A stretch of DNA of 64,000 nt from Acetobacterium sp. KB-1. Lineage in GTDB: Bacteria > Bacillota > Clostridia > Eubacteriales > Eubacteriaceae. A program made the position numbers and the translations under genes. Shown in pieces: positions 16,384 through 25,378 of this stretch. Position 1 is the first letter of the stretch. Every line of letters starts with the position of its first letter. Location: assembly GCF_003260995.1 (NCBI RefSeq), contig NZ_CP030040.1:1463736-1527735 (forward strand), given 5' to 3'. The notes beneath the pieces were generated by a model, which saw only the letters and a program-made list of their open reading frames with translations, made no database searches and had not been told where the DNA came from.

Positions 16384-17908
16384 ATCCGTTAATCCCCTTT
16401 CCCTGAAGTAACATATCGTATGCCGTCAGATTGGGCTGCATCGGGGTCATCTTTGGAATCCCCGGAGGAAGTGTCATAGCGGGTAGTTCGGGAATATCCG
16501 AATACAGGCGACGATAAAGATTGGAAAGACTGTCGGCATCCCTCACCTGATGGGTTATCGCATGATCAACCGTATTTACGGCACTGTCAAAACCGGTGCG
16601 ATCGGTCAACTCGGAAAGAAGCTTGAGGATCTGTCCGACTTCGCTGTTTGAACAGGTGGCTAGATAGGTTTGCATGGATTCCGGCATCAGTTCATAGATG
16701 CCGGTGTATTTAAGGGCTCGGGGTCGTAGGGATAATTGTTTCAGATACGGCAGCCAGTCCATTTGCTCTTGTTTGGTATCTCCGTAAAGACGCCGGTGGC
16801 GAACAATTTCACGAAAGTTTTCATCTTGAATAATCACCATCGCTGAAGTTAACACCAGGTGAACCGGACACTGGGCATACTTTGGAGCCACCGAGTAGGC
16901 GTGTTGTCTTTGGTTCAGATAAACCTTAGCCCAATTGTCGGCTTTGAGGGTTTGATGACCAGTGAGGTCAAACGCAATCACCGGCAGTTCGTAGCTGGCT
17001 TTGAGATCTGCCTGAAAGCGTTCTTCGATGGTTTCATCGTAGCGATAATGGCCCCTGTGTGAGTCATCCTCACACTTTGAAAGCAACTGACGGTTATAAT
17101 CTGAAAGTGATAGAAAACGGGGAACCGGTACCATGAAGTTGCGGCGCTGATACCCCACCTTGTTTTCGACGTTTCCTTTTTCATGGCCGGCACCGGGATT
17201 CATAAAGACGGCTTTGAAGTTGTAATGCTCCCGAAACCGTTCGAATTTGTCGGTCAGTTTGCGCCCACCACCGCGGATGATCTCCGTAACAATGACTTTT
17301 GTGTTATCAAACCAGAGTTCTTTTGGCACACAGCCAATGTGGCGGAATATGGCATCCAGTCCTTCTAGCAGGCATTCCATATTTTCACCGTAGAAGAGTT
17401 GAAGATAGCCTTTGTTGCTGTGTGGAAAAGAGACCTCCAGGTATTTTCCAGTCAGTTTGCGGCCATTTTCATAAAAATCAGCGGTGCCAAAATCAACCTG
17501 TGCTTCCCCAGGCTGATGCACCAAAGGCAGATAAGCCTGTTTGTTTTGTTTGAATATTTCCCGGTGTTTCACCGCATAGTAGGCGGCTACTGTTCGATAG
17601 GAACAGTCAAAACCGGGCACTTCAGCAAGCAGGCGATGAAATACTCGTTTAGCAGTATGTCGCTGTTTTCTCGGAGCTGATTTATCATCGATCAGCCAGG
17701 AATCAATGACCGCCTTATAGGGGTCAAGCTTGGGACAGAACTTTTTATCCACCGCCGGTTTGGGTACCGGTTCATTAAAATCGTTCTGATCAATGTACTT
17801 ACGTACCGTTCGCCAATCGAGTCGCAACGCTTCTGCGATTTGTGAAACATTTTCCCCTTTCTCATAAAAACGAAATCTGATATCATGTATTTGATCCATT
17901 GTGAGCAT
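16373..17908 (-). CDS. istA: IS21 transposase IstA (element B)
   Basis: A 511-residue DDE transposase from the ATG at 17908, which has GGAGGAAATGGAG upstream; an in-frame ATG at 17971 is less likely. The N-terminal helix-turn-helix includes NVSQIAEALRLDWRTVRKYI; acidic residues of the core lie in AQVDFGTADF, LWFDNTKVIV and HEKGNVENKVG. Uninterrupted. Confidence 0.96.
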   Translation of the reverse strand: MLTMDQIHDIRFRFYEKGENVSQIAEALRLDWRTVRKYIDQNDFNEPVPKPAVDKKFCPKLDPYKAVIDSWLIDDKSAPRKQRHTAKRVFHRLLAEVPGFDCSYRTVAAYYAVKHREIFKQNKQAYLPLVHQPGEAQVDFGTADFYENGRKLTGKYLEVSFPHSNKGYLQLFYGENMECLLEGLDAIFRHIGCVPKELWFDNTKVIVTEIIRGGGRKLTDKFERFREHYNFKAVFMNPGAGHEKGNVENKVGYQRRNFMVPVPRFLSLSDYNRQLLSKCEDDSHRGHYRYDETIEERFQADLKASYELPVIAFDLTGHQTLKADNWAKVYLNQRQHAYSVAPKYAQCPVHLVLTSAMVIIQDENFREIVRHRRLYGDTKQEQMDWLPYLKQLSLRPRALKYTGIYELMPESMQTYLATCSNSEVGQILKLLSELTDRTGFDSAVNTVDHAITHQVRDADSLSNLYRRLYSDIPELPAMTLPPGIPKMTPMQPNLTAYDMLLQGKGINGYVG

Positions 17909-18409
17909 TCTCCATTTCCTCCTTGTTCTTTGGTCAGATACAAGGATAATTGATTTGATTTTTACCCGCAATGGATTTTTGCAATATTATGCATTTTCCA
18001 ACTTGCAATACTATGGATTTTTGCTTTGCAACTTTCTACATTTTTATTTTACAATAAACACGCCTGCGAACCTGTCAGCCAATATTCGCCGTTTCGTTTG
18101 TTTGTTTCGATCCACTTCCATTTTTATATATGGCAAAAGTTCCGGTGCATATTGAATTTCATCAATTAAAACCGGAGCTGTATACCCCCCGTTGCATAAA
18201 CAGTGCCGGATCGTTCTTTGCCAGATACCGGACATCTGGATCATCCAGAGCAACGATTTTTCGATTGTTTTTCGCCAGATTTTCCAGCATCGTTGATTTC
18301 CCCACTTGCCTGGGACCCGTCACCAAAAGAACCGGAAAAGTCTGAATAATGCGCTTGACCGCATCTTCTGCTGCGCGTTTAATATACATGGTTTTCACCT
18401 CATTCTAAA

Positions 18410-18454
18410 AGAATCCGACTAAAATAAAATTTGATTTTATTTTAGTCGGATTCT
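18410..18454. repeat. 21-bp perfect inverted repeat
   Basis: Arms 18410-18430 and 18434-18454 pair perfectly around a TTG loop; the arm begins AGAATCCGACTAAAATAAAA. It lies 12 bases before the ATPase pseudogene start and after the helicase-like remnant. It may be a terminator, but neither side has a long T run. Confidence 0.8.
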
Positions 18455-18499
18455 TTATTCTTGTCAAAGATGATCTATAAATTCGATCCCTGGTTCTTT

Positions 18500-18895
18500 C
18501 CCCATCTTTGCCTCTATCAGCATTGATTCGTTTCACCTTAATAAATATGATTGTACTTGAAAATATTTCTAACACCAGATCCCAACTCATCAACAAACCT
18601 GATTTCTTTAAAATCTTAGCTATTTTCGGATTCTTTGGGAAGGGCGAATAGTTGTTTAGATCAATAATACCGTATCCATGGGCTTTATTGCTGTTTTCAG
18701 CATAAACCCTTTCATTTTCGATGATAAACTTTACCGGAAATGGATTAGCAAATTCCCTGTGTATCAAGATATTGGAAGCCACTTCTCTAAAAACTTTTAT
18801 CCCTTATATTTATGCTCCGACAGCTTTCTAACTTTATTAAGTACATCATTTTCCAGCTCCGATAATTCCTTTTCCCGTTGCAACGATGAACCTGA
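18500..18895 (-). pseudogene. Remnant of AlbA_2/HATPase_c_4-type ATP-binding protein
   Basis: The core REVASNILIHREFANPFPVK, then NSNKAHGYGIIDLNN and NPKIAKIL, resembles the C-terminal part of putative transcriptional regulators/ATP-binding proteins of the divergent AAA_4-HATPase_c_4 family. A frame change near 18588 continues it as VDELGSGVRNIFKYNHIY, then a TAA. Upstream (18783-18895) another frame carries a helical piece with REKELSELENDVLNKVRKL. At least two frameshifts, so inactive. Its 5' end meets repeat copy 5. Confidence 0.6.
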
Positions 18896-18920
18896 AGTTT
18901 ATAAGTTGGTGTCAGGCACT
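18896..18920 (+). repeat. GTGTCAG repeat, copy 5
   Basis: Core TATAAGTTGGTGTCAGGCAC, full consensus. It lies 33 bases beyond the stop of the intact radical SAM gene, and at the broken upstream end of the ATP-binding-protein remnant. Confidence 0.8.
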
Positions 18921-18952
18921 GTCTCTCTTACGATTGTTTCATTTACCACTAC

Positions 18953-19945
18953 TCAAATCGTTCCATTTTGCTTTTTTTCAGGCAAGCTACATTTTGCACA
19001 CATTGCGATTTGATTATATTGTCCATTTTTGTGTAAATCTCTTATTGTTTTATATTTTTCATTTTTCCATATGTTTTTGATAGTATCTTTATGAATGTTT
19101 CCTGCAATATAGTCTTTTTCACTATCGAGACAACATACAAGTACATCACCTTCAGCAGAAATAAACATTCTTTGCCAAAGTTGACTACATGCAAATTCTG
19201 GATTATAGTCTTTTATAACCTCGCGCACCGGTTCATTATATTCGACATACGCGACAACATCAACAACATCTCTAAACAGCTCAATAAATTCGTCATACTC
19301 ATCCTCGTTACTTTCCATTCTAACCATGGAAACACGTGTTAACGGATTAACGCTTCCTATTTCATCCCTAATCTTCATAAAGTTTTTGATATTATCCAGC
19401 GTCTTATCATATTCAGCGCCAACTCTAATTTCTTCATACTTCTCCTTATGTGGTGAATCAAAAGAGAAGAAGAGTTTATCTAAACCCGCCTCAATCAGTT
19501 TTTTCGATGTTTGATTGTTCAATAATACTGCATTTGTATTAAACATCACATCTACGATTCCTTTTTCTTTAGCATATCGAACCATTTCAACGATATCTTT
19601 ATGAATAAGCGGTTCCCCTCGCCAATTTAATTTTATCGAATAAACGCCTATTTCAGTAGCTTCATCGATAATTCGCTTATATGTACTCAGTTCCATATTG
19701 CATGGTTTGAAATCAGATGACGCATCTTGAATCATTATCGTTCTTGGACACATTGGACATTTTAAATTACATGCACTGGATGTCTCTATATCCAGATGCA
19801 ATGGTGCATCTTCTAAAATAAAGTATTGTGGATTATCCACCCATTTCTTTCGATATTCTTTGTATCTCTCACTCTGTCTCGATTCCCAACTTTTTACAAC
19901 ATCATTATTAATCTCATGATACGTTGGATTTACAATAACATTCAT
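18953..19945 (-). CDS. Radical SAM/SPASM protein of the glycan cluster
   Basis: A 330-residue radical SAM enzyme. CNLKCPMC gives the CxxxCxxC that binds the 4Fe-4S cluster and SAM; the C-terminal cysteines (CSQLWQRMFISAEGDVLVCC and CAKCSL) form a SPASM-type extra cluster site. It is the last gene of the nonulosonate operon, 5 bases after the CMP-transferase. Such enzymes in surface-sugar clusters do not have one fixed reaction; epimerisation, dehydration or a methyl/thio change are possible. A decayed copy is at 14701-15030. Confidence 0.9.
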   Translation of the reverse strand: MNVIVNPTYHEINNDVVKSWESRQSERYKEYRKKWVDNPQYFILEDAPLHLDIETSSACNLKCPMCPRTIMIQDASSDFKPCNMELSTYKRIIDEATEIGVYSIKLNWRGEPLIHKDIVEMVRYAKEKGIVDVMFNTNAVLLNNQTSKKLIEAGLDKLFFSFDSPHKEKYEEIRVGAEYDKTLDNIKNFMKIRDEIGSVNPLTRVSMVRMESNEDEYDEFIELFRDVVDVVAYVEYNEPVREVIKDYNPEFACSQLWQRMFISAEGDVLVCCLDSEKDYIAGNIHKDTIKNIWKNEKYKTIRDLHKNGQYNQIAMCAKCSLPEKKQNGTI

Positions 19946-19950
19946 TCTCT

Positions 19951-20649
19951 CTATTCTCCTTTGATTGAATTTTTCATAATAAACTCGACGAATTCAAAAT
20001 CAAATTGATCATCAATATCAATCGAATTTCTTTTATTCATAATATAAGCATAACATTTATCTTGATATAAATCCCGATGTTCCATGAAATAATTAACCTT
20101 CGCTAAATAAATTGCGCCATTTGGGTGATAGTATCTAGGAAGATCCTGTCTTCTAGAACTAATGCCTTTTTTAATAAAACCATCAATTCGCAAATCTTCT
20201 GGTATTAAACCAGCATAAACGGGTGAATGATCCATTTCACATAAACTGATTATTGCATTTGCTGATTTTTCATTCAGCAAATTAATTGAATTCACAATAT
20301 CTTCGATCCTCCGTAGCGGTGATGTTGGCTGAAGAATCATTAAAGAATCATACTTCTCACCACACGCTTCAAGTCTTTCTATAATATCTACAATGACATC
20401 ATTTGTCGCCGCTTCGTCACCTGATAGATACTTCGGTCTTAAGAAAGGGACTTCAGCTCCATAAAATCTGGATATTTCTGCATATTCCTGACTATCAGTA
20501 GAAACAATAAGCTTGTCAAAGACCTTACTTTTTAATGCCGTTTCGATTGTGTAGGCAATTAGAGGTTTACCATTTAATATTTTGATATTTTTATCTTCAA
20601 GCCCTTTTGAACCACTTCTAGCTGGTATAATTCCGATTAGTCTATTCAC
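19951..20649 (-). CDS. CMP-nonulosonate cytidylyltransferase (NeuA/LegF type)
   Basis: A 232-residue enzyme that would activate a nonulosonic acid with CTP to the CMP-sugar used by the transferase. IPARSGSKGLEDKNI at the N terminus is the nucleotide-binding loop of this family; the PTSPLR motif follows at about residue 109. With a LegI/NeuB gene in the same operon the substrate is a sialic-acid-like sugar; legionaminic is preferred because the operon has PtmE- and LegB-like genes. Genes are spaced 5-15 bases on each side. Confidence 0.9.
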   Translation of the reverse strand: MNRLIGIIPARSGSKGLEDKNIKILNGKPLIAYTIETALKSKVFDKLIVSTDSQEYAEISRFYGAEVPFLRPKYLSGDEAATNDVIVDIIERLEACGEKYDSLMILQPTSPLRRIEDIVNSINLLNEKSANAIISLCEMDHSPVYAGLIPEDLRIDGFIKKGISSRRQDLPRYYHPNGAIYLAKVNYFMEHRDLYQDKCYAYIMNKRNSIDIDDQFDFEFVEFIMKNSIKGE

Positions 20650-20661
20650 GCCAAGCCTCCC

Positions 20662-21318
20662 CTAATCAATACTCTTTAAAATTATAAAGGCTTCAGCATA
20701 TTTTACGCCAGCCATCGCCCCTCTAACCATACTATTTGCACGAATTGTTTCTTCGCTTCTTGGGAAAGGATGGATTCCAACTTCGCTTTCAAAATAGTAT
20801 AAAATTTGAATCTTTTGCTCAATATAATCGGCAATATCAATGAAATAATTAGGCTTGAAAGCATGCAAAGCATATTCTGTTTCAGAAACAATTTCCATCA
20901 TCATGATTTTTTTGATAAAGGGATATCGAAAGGTTTTTGTGCATGAATAACATAGATTGAAAGTTATTCGATGATCTGAATGCACGTCTGAAAAAAAAGG
21001 CAAAACAACTATTGTTGGTTCAACTTCCTTGATAACAGAACTTATTTTTTGAATGATCTCACTATCATCATACCTATCTAATCCTGTCGGTTTGAAACCC
21101 AGATTAAAATAACCATCTAGCTTATATGCCTCACACATCTTTTTTATTTCCTTGTTTCTTATTCGTACTTGTTCAGAATTATGGCCATATTCCTCACTTA
21201 CATGGGTCATATTCAAAACAAAAACTTTATTTCCCGTTTTTTTCTTTTTTAAGATATAACCTCCTGCACCTAGCGTTTCATCATCCGGATGCGGTGCAAC
21301 AATTAATATCCTTTCCAT
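20662..21318 (-). CDS. PIG-L/LmbE-type sugar N-deacetylase
   Basis: A 218-residue zinc enzyme of the PIG-L family. APHPDDETLG (residues 8-17) holds the zinc-binding His-Asp-Asp, and HSDH at about 113-116 adds the third ligand. The family removes N-acetyl groups from sugar substrates. In this operon it probably takes an N-acyl group off a pathway intermediate so that a different acyl group can be added; that is inference. The substrate cannot be read from the sequence. Confidence 0.85.
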   Translation of the reverse strand: MERILIVAPHPDDETLGAGGYILKKKKTGNKVFVLNMTHVSEEYGHNSEQVRIRNKEIKKMCEAYKLDGYFNLGFKPTGLDRYDDSEIIQKISSVIKEVEPTIVVLPFFSDVHSDHRITFNLCYSCTKTFRYPFIKKIMMMEIVSETEYALHAFKPNYFIDIADYIEQKIQILYYFESEVGIHPFPRSEETIRANSMVRGAMAGVKYAEAFIILKSID

Positions 21319-21333
21319 TAGGTCTCTTTTCTA

Positions 21334-22488
21334 TTAATAAACAATCTGCTTACTAATTAATTTATTATTTATTTCGGTTTCTGCAATAATCCGGGCAATT
21401 CTCTCACCAGAAAAACCGTCACCATATGGATTCTTACAGTTTTTACATACTTCTAAAAAACTTTGATCGAAAGTAGCTTTTTTTATTGCAGCTATAATTT
21501 TTTCTCTTTCATATTCAACAAAAATAATATTTTCTGCATGTTGTCGCTGCTTCTGCCTGTTCCCTACATTCACAACAGGCAGTTTTAAAAATGGTGCTTC
21601 TAATATACCACTGCTTGAATTTCCTAGTAATAGGGCTGCTTTTCTTTGCAAGTTTACAAATATTTCTCTTTGTAATGTTTTAAATGCATGAAAAAAAGGC
21701 GTATTTTTCGTATAAACTTCAATCGTTTCAACAATTGCAGCGCTACCCGCATCAGAGTTCGGATAAATAATAATTGTTTCCATATTTAAACTAGCTACCG
21801 CTTCCAATATCATCGCCATTTGCTGTTGAGATGATTTATATTCCGAACTTAATGAGTGATTAATTAATAGTATAAACGGCTTATCAGGTTTTAAGTTTGT
21901 CCCAATGTGATCATTTATTTCTTCAAGCGTCAATTCTGGTTGTTTTCGGATTGAGTCTAACGCAGGATTCCCAGTCACAAAAACCCGCCATTTTTCTTCT
22001 CCCAACCTAAGAATTCGCTCTCCATTTTCTTTTGTAGCAGGAAAATGGAGATGTGCAAGCTTCGTTACAGCGTGACGTACTGAATCGTCTACATTACCAA
22101 CAACTCGGTCTCCACCACAAATATGTGCCACTGGTATGTTTAAATAAACACCTGCAGTCGCAACTACCAAACTCTCTTCCCGGTCACCCAATACCAGCAA
22201 CCAATCTGGCTTTTCCTGATTAATAATATCCACCAGACCCATTAATTGTATACCTAACGACTTGCACCGCCCTGAAAGACTGTCAGTTGCCAATAAAGAT
22301 TCCAATTTAATGATATCATAACCGTCTTTTTCGATTATTTTATATGTTTCACCATGTAATGGCGATAAATGTGTTCCTGTAACAACCACTTTTAATGACA
22401 AATCATCTCTTTTTAGAATTTCATCAAGCACTGGTTGCAAAATAAAATATTCGGATCTTATACCTGTAACTGCTAAAATTTTTTTCAT
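21334..22488 (-). CDS. NDP-sugar 2-epimerase, hydrolysing (NeuC/LegG type)
   Basis: A 384-residue enzyme of the UDP-GlcNAc 2-epimerase fold. GIRSEYFILQPVL near the N terminus, GDREESLVVA, HICGGD and GNSSSGILEAP are family motifs; the hydrolysing members release a free 2-epimerised hexosamine plus nucleotide. In legionaminate synthesis (LegG) it works on the 2,4-diamino sugar nucleotide. It overlaps the ATP-grasp gene by 4 bases. Confidence 0.88.
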   Translation of the reverse strand: MKKILAVTGIRSEYFILQPVLDEILKRDDLSLKVVVTGTHLSPLHGETYKIIEKDGYDIIKLESLLATDSLSGRCKSLGIQLMGLVDIINQEKPDWLLVLGDREESLVVATAGVYLNIPVAHICGGDRVVGNVDDSVRHAVTKLAHLHFPATKENGERILRLGEEKWRVFVTGNPALDSIRKQPELTLEEINDHIGTNLKPDKPFILLINHSLSSEYKSSQQQMAMILEAVASLNMETIIIYPNSDAGSAAIVETIEVYTKNTPFFHAFKTLQREIFVNLQRKAALLLGNSSSGILEAPFLKLPVVNVGNRQKQRQHAENIIFVEYEREKIIAAIKKATFDQSFLEVCKNCKNPYGDGFSGERIARIIAETEINNKLISKQIVY

Positions 22489-23417
22489 AACTCACCTAAA
22501 GGTAATAATTGATGTTCATGTATAACTAAATCGTTAAAATACCTGAACATGAACATGTCGTAAATAACCTCTTTGCTTTGATATTTAGTTTTTTTGTAGA
22601 AGCACTCAATAGCACTAAACCAATTATCAGAAGACGCAAACGATAACGAGCACCCACCAGCCAATCGAGGATTTATTTCAATAAACTTAATCCCCTGTCT
22701 GTTTTTGAAACACTGAATATTGATGATGCCAATTGGTTTAAGCTCCTTAATAATTACTTTTGTTAGCTCTATAATTTCCTGGTCGTTTATTGTTACACCC
22801 TTAACCGAAACCCCAGATTCAGTTTCTAGACGTTTTCTTGGTATAATGTAAATTGGATTAGAATTAAGATCACATAACACATCAATTGTATACTCTTCAC
22901 CTTCAATAAACTCTTGCGAAATATGCCCTTCCATCTTGAAAGAAACCGCATCTATATCGCGTTTAAAGCTAATTCCGGTGCTGCCTCTGCCAATACGGGG
23001 CTTAACTAATTCATAGTCTAAGTTTAAAGATGTTGTTGGTGTGGGTATGCCAATTTCTTTGAAAAACTGATAGGTTTTCCATTTATCAATACAAACATCA
23101 ATAACATTCTCGTCAGAAATCATTACATAAGTATTAAAATCCCTTTTGTATTGTTCTTTATTACGACTCCAATTTAATAAACCCTCGTTAACAGTAGGAA
23201 AAACTAAATCAATCTTTTCTTTAACCAATATTTCTTCAATCTTATCCCAGCATTCTTCTTCATCGTATTTCGGAACAATGAACGCTCTATCAACTTGATA
23301 TAAACCAAAAGAATAACCAGTTATATCTATTCCTACTAGTTCCCAATCTAGTTCACGATAATACTTCAATTGTGAACCAAAAACCATACTTCCTATACCT
23401 TCTACCAAAATTTTCAT
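22485..23417 (-). CDS. ATP-grasp ligase of the glycan cluster
   Basis: A 310-residue ATP-grasp enzyme. The N-terminal Rossmann-like part (residues 1-100) precedes a central ATP-binding part with EFIEGEEYTIDVL and a metal-binding FIEINPRLAGG (about 250-260). Such enzymes join a carboxylate to an amine or thiol using ATP. Next to a deacetylase and methyltransferases it may attach an amino acid to a nonulosonate amine. It is preceded by a TylF-like methyltransferase, 12 bases away. Confidence 0.85.
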   Translation of the reverse strand: MKILVEGIGSMVFGSQLKYYRELDWELVGIDITGYSFGLYQVDRAFIVPKYDEEECWDKIEEILVKEKIDLVFPTVNEGLLNWSRNKEQYKRDFNTYVMISDENVIDVCIDKWKTYQFFKEIGIPTPTTSLNLDYELVKPRIGRGSTGISFKRDIDAVSFKMEGHISQEFIEGEEYTIDVLCDLNSNPIYIIPRKRLETESGVSVKGVTINDQEIIELTKVIIKELKPIGIINIQCFKNRQGIKFIEINPRLAGGCSLSFASSDNWFSAIECFYKKTKYQSKEVIYDMFMFRYFNDLVIHEHQLLPLGEL

Positions 23418-23429
23418 TTTTAAACTCCG

Positions 23430-24119
23430 TTAGAACTGAATATAAGCGATATTTGGATCAAAATCAAATTTTTTAATCTCTAGCTGATTCAAATCTTTAT
23501 ATCTTTCTAATAATGCTATTGTTTCGCCCGGCCAAAATTGATTATTTATCTCATCAAAAGCAAGAATTCCACCTTTAGGTATTCTTGAAACAAAGTGCTC
23601 TAAAGCAATTTTTGTAGGCTCGTATAAATCGAAATCTAAAAATAACAGTGCTACAATCAAATGCTGATTTTTATTTATATAATCAGGTATTGTGTTAATT
23701 GCATTACCTTTAACTAATTCAACTTTTGAAAACTGATTTAGATATCTGTTATTATCATATTCTTTTATTAGGCCTTCTAATTCTAAAAAAACATCATATT
23801 CACACGAAAACCCACCCTTTACAAGACTAATGTTCTCAAACGATGACTCATCTTCTTTGTTTATTTCTACAAAACCTTCGAAAGTATCAAAACCTATAAT
23901 TTTTCTATGGATGGCATATGGTTCCAAGTTTGATGATATTTTTGCCCAACCCATTAATCCCCCACCTTGATGAACACCACATTCAATAATTGAACCTTTG
24001 GTTTGTCGAATCATTTTAAACAGCTCGTATCTTGCCATAAATCGAGCTAAATCTTGTCTTCTAACATATTTTTCAAAGTTATTTAACTTTTTTTTTGTTA
24101 TACTACCTTGTTGATTCAT
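23430..24119 (-). CDS. TylF/MycF-like O-methyltransferase
   Basis: A 229-residue protein from the ATG at 24119, which overlaps the stop of the previous gene by 4 bases (ATGA) and has GAGGG upstream; a longer in-frame start at 24200 would sit inside the neighbour. GSIIECGVHQGGGLMGWAK is the SAM-binding loop, GFDTFEGF and LLFLDFDLYEPTKIALEH match the metal-binding region of macrocin-type methyltransferases. It would methylate a hydroxyl, or possibly an amine, of the flagellar sugar. Confidence 0.85.
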   Translation of the reverse strand: MNQQGSITKKKLNNFEKYVRRQDLARFMARYELFKMIRQTKGSIIECGVHQGGGLMGWAKISSNLEPYAIHRKIIGFDTFEGFVEINKEDESSFENISLVKGGFSCEYDVFLELEGLIKEYDNNRYLNQFSKVELVKGNAINTIPDYINKNQHLIVALLFLDFDLYEPTKIALEHFVSRIPKGGILAFDEINNQFWPGETIALLERYKDLNQLEIKKFDFDPNIAYIQF

Positions 24120-24808
24120 AATTCCCTCTTCTTCGCAATAATATGATACCGTGAGTTTTTTATTTGATTTATCACCGACTCTCTTTGTATCAATATGCAT
24201 TCGATAATTTCAAAGTTATCACCTAAAAGTTTTTTTATTTTTCTATAGTTAAAATATGATTGAATCGTATTTTTTTCATGCTCACTTTTTACTAGCTCTT
24301 CTCCAGCATATTCACGATAATGATTAAAATCATCACCTGAAACGACATCAAAATAAAAATAGCAACCCTTTTTCAAAACTCGAAATACTTCCAGTACACC
24401 TATTACAGCAGTATTGAATTCCATGCTATCTAAAACCCCATGTGAAATCACAAAATCAAAACTATTATCTTCATACGGAAATTGCTCAACCGATCCTACC
24501 GTTAATCTATCGATCAAGTGCGTTTTATTTTCATGATAGAACCATTTTTTTGCATATTCTATCGCATAATCTGAAATATCAATTCCATACGGTTCCAACT
24601 CCATCTCATCCAAATAGATAATATGTCGGCCAATACCACACCCCATATCTAGACCTTTTTTTTCTTCAATGATCGGCTTAAAGTCAGAAATACCGACCCT
24701 TTTTTTGATATATTTTGAAACAAATCTTATAATCTCCTCATGTGGATAAAAAACATAATTATCTTTGTTTATATAAGAGTTATTCCACTCATTTTTCTTT
24801 GTATCCAT
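24116..24808 (-). CDS. SAM-dependent class I methyltransferase
   Basis: A 230-residue Rossmann methyltransferase: GLDMGCGIGRHIIYL binds SAM, YGIDISDYAIEYAK follows, and FDFVISHGVLDSM is the fourth-strand motif. Position between a HAD phosphatase and the TylF-like gene puts it in the same sugar-decoration group. Methyl acceptor unknown. Confidence 0.88.
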   Translation of the reverse strand: MDTKKNEWNNSYINKDNYVFYPHEEIIRFVSKYIKKRVGISDFKPIIEEKKGLDMGCGIGRHIIYLDEMELEPYGIDISDYAIEYAKKWFYHENKTHLIDRLTVGSVEQFPYEDNSFDFVISHGVLDSMEFNTAVIGVLEVFRVLKKGCYFYFDVVSGDDFNHYREYAGEELVKSEHEKNTIQSYFNYRKIKKLLGDNFEIIECILIQRESVINQIKNSRYHIIAKKREL

Positions 24809-24811
24809 TAT

Positions 24812-25378
24812 TCACCTCTTTAGAATTAATTCAACAGCATCACATAAATTCTCTGCATATCCATCTGGTTCAATATCATAGTTATTATCTTTTCCTTTTA
24901 AACCCGTATTTAAAAGTATTGTCTTTAACCCAGCATTCTTACCAGTCATTATATCGATTGATGTATCCCCAATCAGATAGGATTTGTTTAAATCAATGTT
25001 AAATTCTTTTTGTGCCTCCACTACCATCCCAATTTTTGGCTTTCGACATTCACATTCGATTTTGAACTTTTTATTCTCCTCTATGTAACCTCGGTCAGGA
25101 TGGTGAGGACACATATAAACAGCATCCAAATAAGAGCCATTAGCATCAAAAAGCAGTTTTTCAAGGTAATCATTGATCTCAAGAGCTTCCTCGTAGGTGC
25201 ATAAATTTCTAGCAACTATGGGTTGATTCGTTACGACTATGCACAAATAGTCACTTTCATTAATTTGCTTAATTGCTTCTGAGACTCCTTCCTCCAATTC
25301 AAGATCATACTTATTGTGTAGCAGTTCCTTATATTTATTAATTGTACCATCTCTATCAAGAAAAATGCACTTTTTCAT
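24812..25378 (-). CDS. HAD phosphatase, GmhB-like
   Basis: A 188-residue HAD enzyme. FLDRDGTINK holds the nucleophile Asp, VVTNQP is motif II, and GDTSIDIMTG holds the acidic motif. A cysteine/histidine loop (CPHHPDR and CECRKP) matches the zinc loop of heptose-bisphosphate phosphatases. In this operon it would remove a phosphate from a nonulosonate precursor, such as the NeuB-type condensation product or a sugar 1-phosphate. Its stop overlaps the next gene by 4 bases. Confidence 0.85.
   Translation of the reverse strand: MKKCIFLDRDGTINKYKELLHNKYDLELEEGVSEAIKQINESDYLCIVVTNQPIVARNLCTYEEALEINDYLEKLLFDANGSYLDAVYMCPHHPDRGYIEENKKFKIECECRKPKIGMVVEAQKEFNIDLNKSYLIGDTSIDIMTGKNAGLKTILLNTGLKGKDNNYDIEPDGYAENLCDAVELILKR

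Larger units (their letters stand above)
15490..18060 (-). mobile_element. IS21-family element B with 8-bp target duplication
   Basis: About 2.57 kb with istA and istB. The ends are imperfect inverted repeats starting TGTTT.TTG.AA, with a second shared block AGAAAGTTGCAA inside each. CGCCTGCG flanks it at 15482-15489 and 18061-18068. It is distinct from element A in sequence and ends. It lies inside an AAA+ ATPase gene, which it destroys. Confidence 0.9.
15183..18398 (-). pseudogene. AAA+ ATPase (AAA_14/DUF4143 type) broken by two IS insertions
   Basis: The gene starts at 18398: LLVTGPRQVGKSTML (Walker A), VLIDEIQYAPELLPYIK (Walker B), then RNKQT. IS element B (15490-18060) splits it; the other side continues with WLTGSQAFHLMKDVSESLAG, found only by joining both sides at the 8-bp target duplication. 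After the 52-bp element (15294-15345) it goes on with RMAIAKRQGLNEIFSQIFKG and ends at repeat copy 4. There are also two one-base shifts, one at a run of six C/G at 18185 and one at AAA near 18092. Such ATPases often pair with a DUF4143 domain; that end is absent. Confidence 0.85.

Noticed and set aside
11135-18920. CRISPR-like array from five repeat copies
   Set aside because: Spacing ranges from about 100 to 3700 bases, there are no regular spacers, and no cas gene is present.
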